From Gloeomargarita lithophora Alchichica-D10 (GTDB lineage Bacteria; Cyanobacteriota; Cyanobacteriia; Gloeomargaritales; Gloeomargaritaceae), in the NCBI RefSeq assembly GCF_001870225.1, contig NZ_CP017675.1, positions 220,377 to 284,376 on the forward strand: DNA of 64,000 nucleotides. Direction: 5' to 3'. The notes below the pieces were generated by a model. That model was given only the letters and a program-made list of their open reading frames with translations. It ran no database searches and was not told the origin of the DNA. A program made the position numbers and the translations under genes. Positions 62,147-64,000 of this stretch are shown here, one piece after another; positions within the stretch are counted from its first letter, which is position 1; every line of letters begins with the position of its first letter.

Positions 62147-62527
62147 TTAGCGGCGAAAACTCCAGTCCGGTCGCAGTTGTTTCGCCCCCCGCAGGTAGGG
62201 ATGGATCAACCGTTGCGCCGGGGGTAAATGGGCGTGGGCGAGCAGGCGAATACAGCGGGGCAAACCGTGGGCAACATACATATGCTGGACATCCAACATG
62301 GCGACTTCATCCCAGCGGGGGCGTTCCCTAGCAATTGTGGCCGGATAAATCGCATCCAAATCCGAGGTGATGCTAAAAGTCACACTCAACAATTGCCGGG
62401 GGTCGAGGTGGTTTTCCTGCTCCAGGGTGGTCAACAATTCCAAGACTACTTCCCGGATAGCGGCCACCGTATTGGCCTCCGCCGTTGTCGCACCCCGCAG
62501 TGCCCGCCACGTCCAAGCACTCTCCAT
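62147..62527 (-). CDS. aroH: chorismate mutase, AroH type
   Basis: A 126-residue monofunctional chorismate mutase of the Bacillus AroH class, converting chorismate to prephenate for Phe/Tyr synthesis. The N-terminus RALRGATTAEANTV contains the first active-site Arg, and RPRWDEVAMLDVQHMYV then LPRCIRLLAH supplies the others. The ATG at 62527 is used; the upstream frame overlaps leuA. Only one base separates it from the leuA stop, so the two are probably co-translated. Confidence 0.88.
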   Translation of the reverse strand: MESAWTWRALRGATTAEANTVAAIREVVLELLTTLEQENHLDPRQLLSVTFSITSDLDAIYPATIARERPRWDEVAMLDVQHMYVAHGLPRCIRLLAHAHLPPAQRLIHPYLRGAKQLRPDWSFRR

Positions 62528-62528
62528 C

Positions 62529-64000
62529 CTAGGTTTGACTGGTGACAACAGGGGTGGGCTGGTGTTGCAGGGCATTGTATAAACGATTTAGGGCATTCAC
62601 ATACGCCTGCGCCGAGGCCACAATAATATCCGTATTGGCCGCATGACCGCTGTAGGTGCGTTGGTTGTGCTCCAGGCGAATGGTCACCTCCCCGATAGCA
62701 TCAATCCCCGCCGTCACCGACTGCACCGCAAATTCCACCAACCGATTTGGCACTTCCACCACCCGGTTCATCGCCTTGTAAATCGCATCCACCGGCCCCG
62801 TTCCCGTAGCGGCATCCGTGCGTTCTTCGCCGCTGGGCAAACGCAGGGTCACCGTCGCCGTGGGAATTTCATGGTCACCGCAGGACACCTGCACCCGCTC
62901 CAGGCGAAAATTCACCACCAGGGGGGTTTGCATTTCGTCGCTGGCGATGGCCTCCAAGTCCCGGTCGGTAATGTCTTTTTTCTTGTCCGCCAATTCCTTG
63001 AACCGCAAAAAAGCCCGATTCAATTCCTGGTCATGCAGGTCAAACCCCAATTCTTGCAGGCGCGCCCGAAACGCATGGCGACCGGAATGCTTGCCCAACA
63101 CGATTTGATTGGCCTGCCATCCTATGGTACGGGCATCCATAATTTCGTAGGTCTGGCGATGCTTCAGCACCCCGTCCTGGTGAATCCCCGACTCGTGGGC
63201 AAAGGCATTCGCCCCCACAATCGCCTTGTTGGGCTGCACGACCATCCCCGTCAAACTGGACACCAGGCGGGAAGTTTTGTAAATCTGGGTGGTATCAATC
63301 CGGGTCAAGGGTTGGGTGGCCGCCACCGGTCGCCCCAGGAAGGGATTAAAGTAACTGCGCCGCACGTGCAGAGCCATTACCAATTCTTCCAGAGCCGTAT
63401 TCCCCGCCCGTTCGCCAATGCCATTGATCGTCACTTCCACCTGGCGGGCACCCTGTTTAATTGCTTCTAAAAAATTGGCCGTCGCCACCCCCAAATCATT
63501 ATGCCCATGCACGGAAACCACCGCCCGGTCAATGTTGGGGACATTTTCCCTAATGCCTTGGATCAACCGCCCAAATTCCTCCGGCATCAAATACCCCACC
63601 GTATCCGGGATATTCACTGTCGTTGCCCCGGCCTCGATCGCCGCCGTCAGGACTTGGTAAAGGTATTCCGGGTCAGAGCGGGCGGCATCCATCGGCGAAA
63701 ATTCCACATCATTTACATAGCCCTTGGCCTTGGTCACCATCGCCACCGCAATCGCCAAAACCTCCGCCCGGCTTTTGCGTAACTGATGTTCCAGGTGAAT
63801 ATCCGACGTGGAAATAAAGGTGTGAATGCGGGGGTGTGCCGCCGGTTCCAGGGCTTTGGCCGCCGCTTCTATATCCGCCGGAATCGCCCGTGCCAAGGAG
63901 CAAATCACCGGTTCCCGCACCTCCCGCGCAATCGTCTGCACCGCCTCAAAATCCCCCGGACTGGCGTAGGCAAACCCCGCCTCGATAATATCCACCCCCA
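62529..64000 (-). CDS. leuA: 2-isopropylmalate synthase (N-terminus beyond window)
   Basis: The 3' part of a LeuA gene, running off the right edge of the window. It condenses 2-oxoisovalerate with acetyl-CoA in leucine synthesis. Motifs are [15 protein letters not shown] (metal-binding His residues), [27 protein letters not shown], and a C-terminal regulatory LeuA-dimer domain (from about residue 370 of the visible part) for leucine feedback. Some 35 N-terminal residues should lie outside. The visible Met near 63995 is internal, at the [12 protein letters not shown] position of the family. Confidence 0.93.
   Translation of the reverse strand, partial: GVDIIEAGFAYASPGDFEAVQTIAREVREPVICSLARAIPADIEAAAKALEPAAHPRIHTFISTSDIHLEHQLRKSRAEVLAIAVAMVTKAKGYVNDVEFSPMDAARSDPEYLYQVLTAAIEAGATTVNIPDTVGYLMPEEFGRLIQGIRENVPNIDRAVVSVHGHNDLGVATANFLEAIKQGARQVEVTINGIGERAGNTALEELVMALHVRRSYFNPFLGRPVAATQPLTRIDTTQIYKTSRLVSSLTGMVVQPNKAIVGANAFAHESGIHQDGVLKHRQTYEIMDARTIGWQANQIVLGKHSGRHAFRARLQELGFDLHDQELNRAFLRFKELADKKKDITDRDLEAIASDEMQTPLVVNFRLERVQVSCGDHEIPTATVTLRLPSGEERTDAATGTGPVDAIYKAMNRVVEVPNRLVEFAVQSVTAGIDAIGEVTIRLEHNQRTYSGHAANTDIIVASAQAYVNALNRLYNALQHQPTPVVTSQT

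Overview
The window comes from an oxygenic cyanobacterium. It carries the photosystem II genes psbE-psbF-psbL-psbJ, the NDH-1 subunit ndhS, the carotenoid gene cruP, a cyanobacterial-type Mrp cluster, a class II Calvin-cycle aldolase and several families found mainly in cyanobacteria and chloroplasts (DUF1350, DUF3531, DUF4346, PATAN-type regulators). The DNA is GC-rich and gene-dense. I cannot name the species. I saw no tRNA, rRNA, CRISPR array or intact insertion sequence.

Layout. 0-6.2 kb: Mrp cation/proton antiporter operon mrpCDEFGAB, then a DUF1350 hydrolase-like gene coupled to an unassigned permease. 6.2-8.3 kb: an AT-richer restriction-modification island (C5-cytosine methyltransferase plus PD-(D/E)XK nuclease) ending at a small repeat. 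8.3-18.8 kb: ndhS, cysE, a divergent SDF-family transporter, an FHA-PAS-Ser/Thr kinase, glgX, a hydrolase, an FHA membrane protein, an unknown protein and rsmA. 18.7-29.5 kb: DUF2079 protein, rlmN, a glutamine amidotransferase, mtnP, two small envelope or membrane proteins, a solute-binding protein, moxR and a lone TpsB-type transporter. 29.5-44.2 kb: a PATAN-REC-pentapeptide regulator behind a degenerate histidine kinase, a peptide-type permease, DUF4346-surE, glgP, mntCAB, and a CheA/MCP pair. 44.4-54 kb: DUF1800/DUF1501 pair, livM-type permease, cruP, holA, psbEFLJ and a C-S-lyase-like PLP enzyme. 53-64 kb: ackA, GHL10 hydrolase-prxQ, class II aldolase, rsmG, small secreted proteins, DUF3531, rluD-type synthase, aroH and the 3' part of leuA.

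Themes. Carbon storage and flux: glgX and glgP degrade glycogen, the aldolase serves the Calvin cycle and glycolysis, and ackA makes acetate and ATP. Ion and metal homeostasis: Mrp and MntCAB. Signalling: FHA, PAS, STPK, CheA/MCP and PATAN proteins.

Two patterns stand out. First, short non-coding repeats of two kinds, with different inverted ends (GGACACCTCTAT and CTATAGCAATC), share one GC-rich hairpin core. They sit in most of the larger intergenic gaps, and one abuts the holA start codon while another supplies the stop codon of a solute-binding protein gene. Second, nine of the ten convergent gene pairs overlap at their 3' ends, by 4 to 83 nt.
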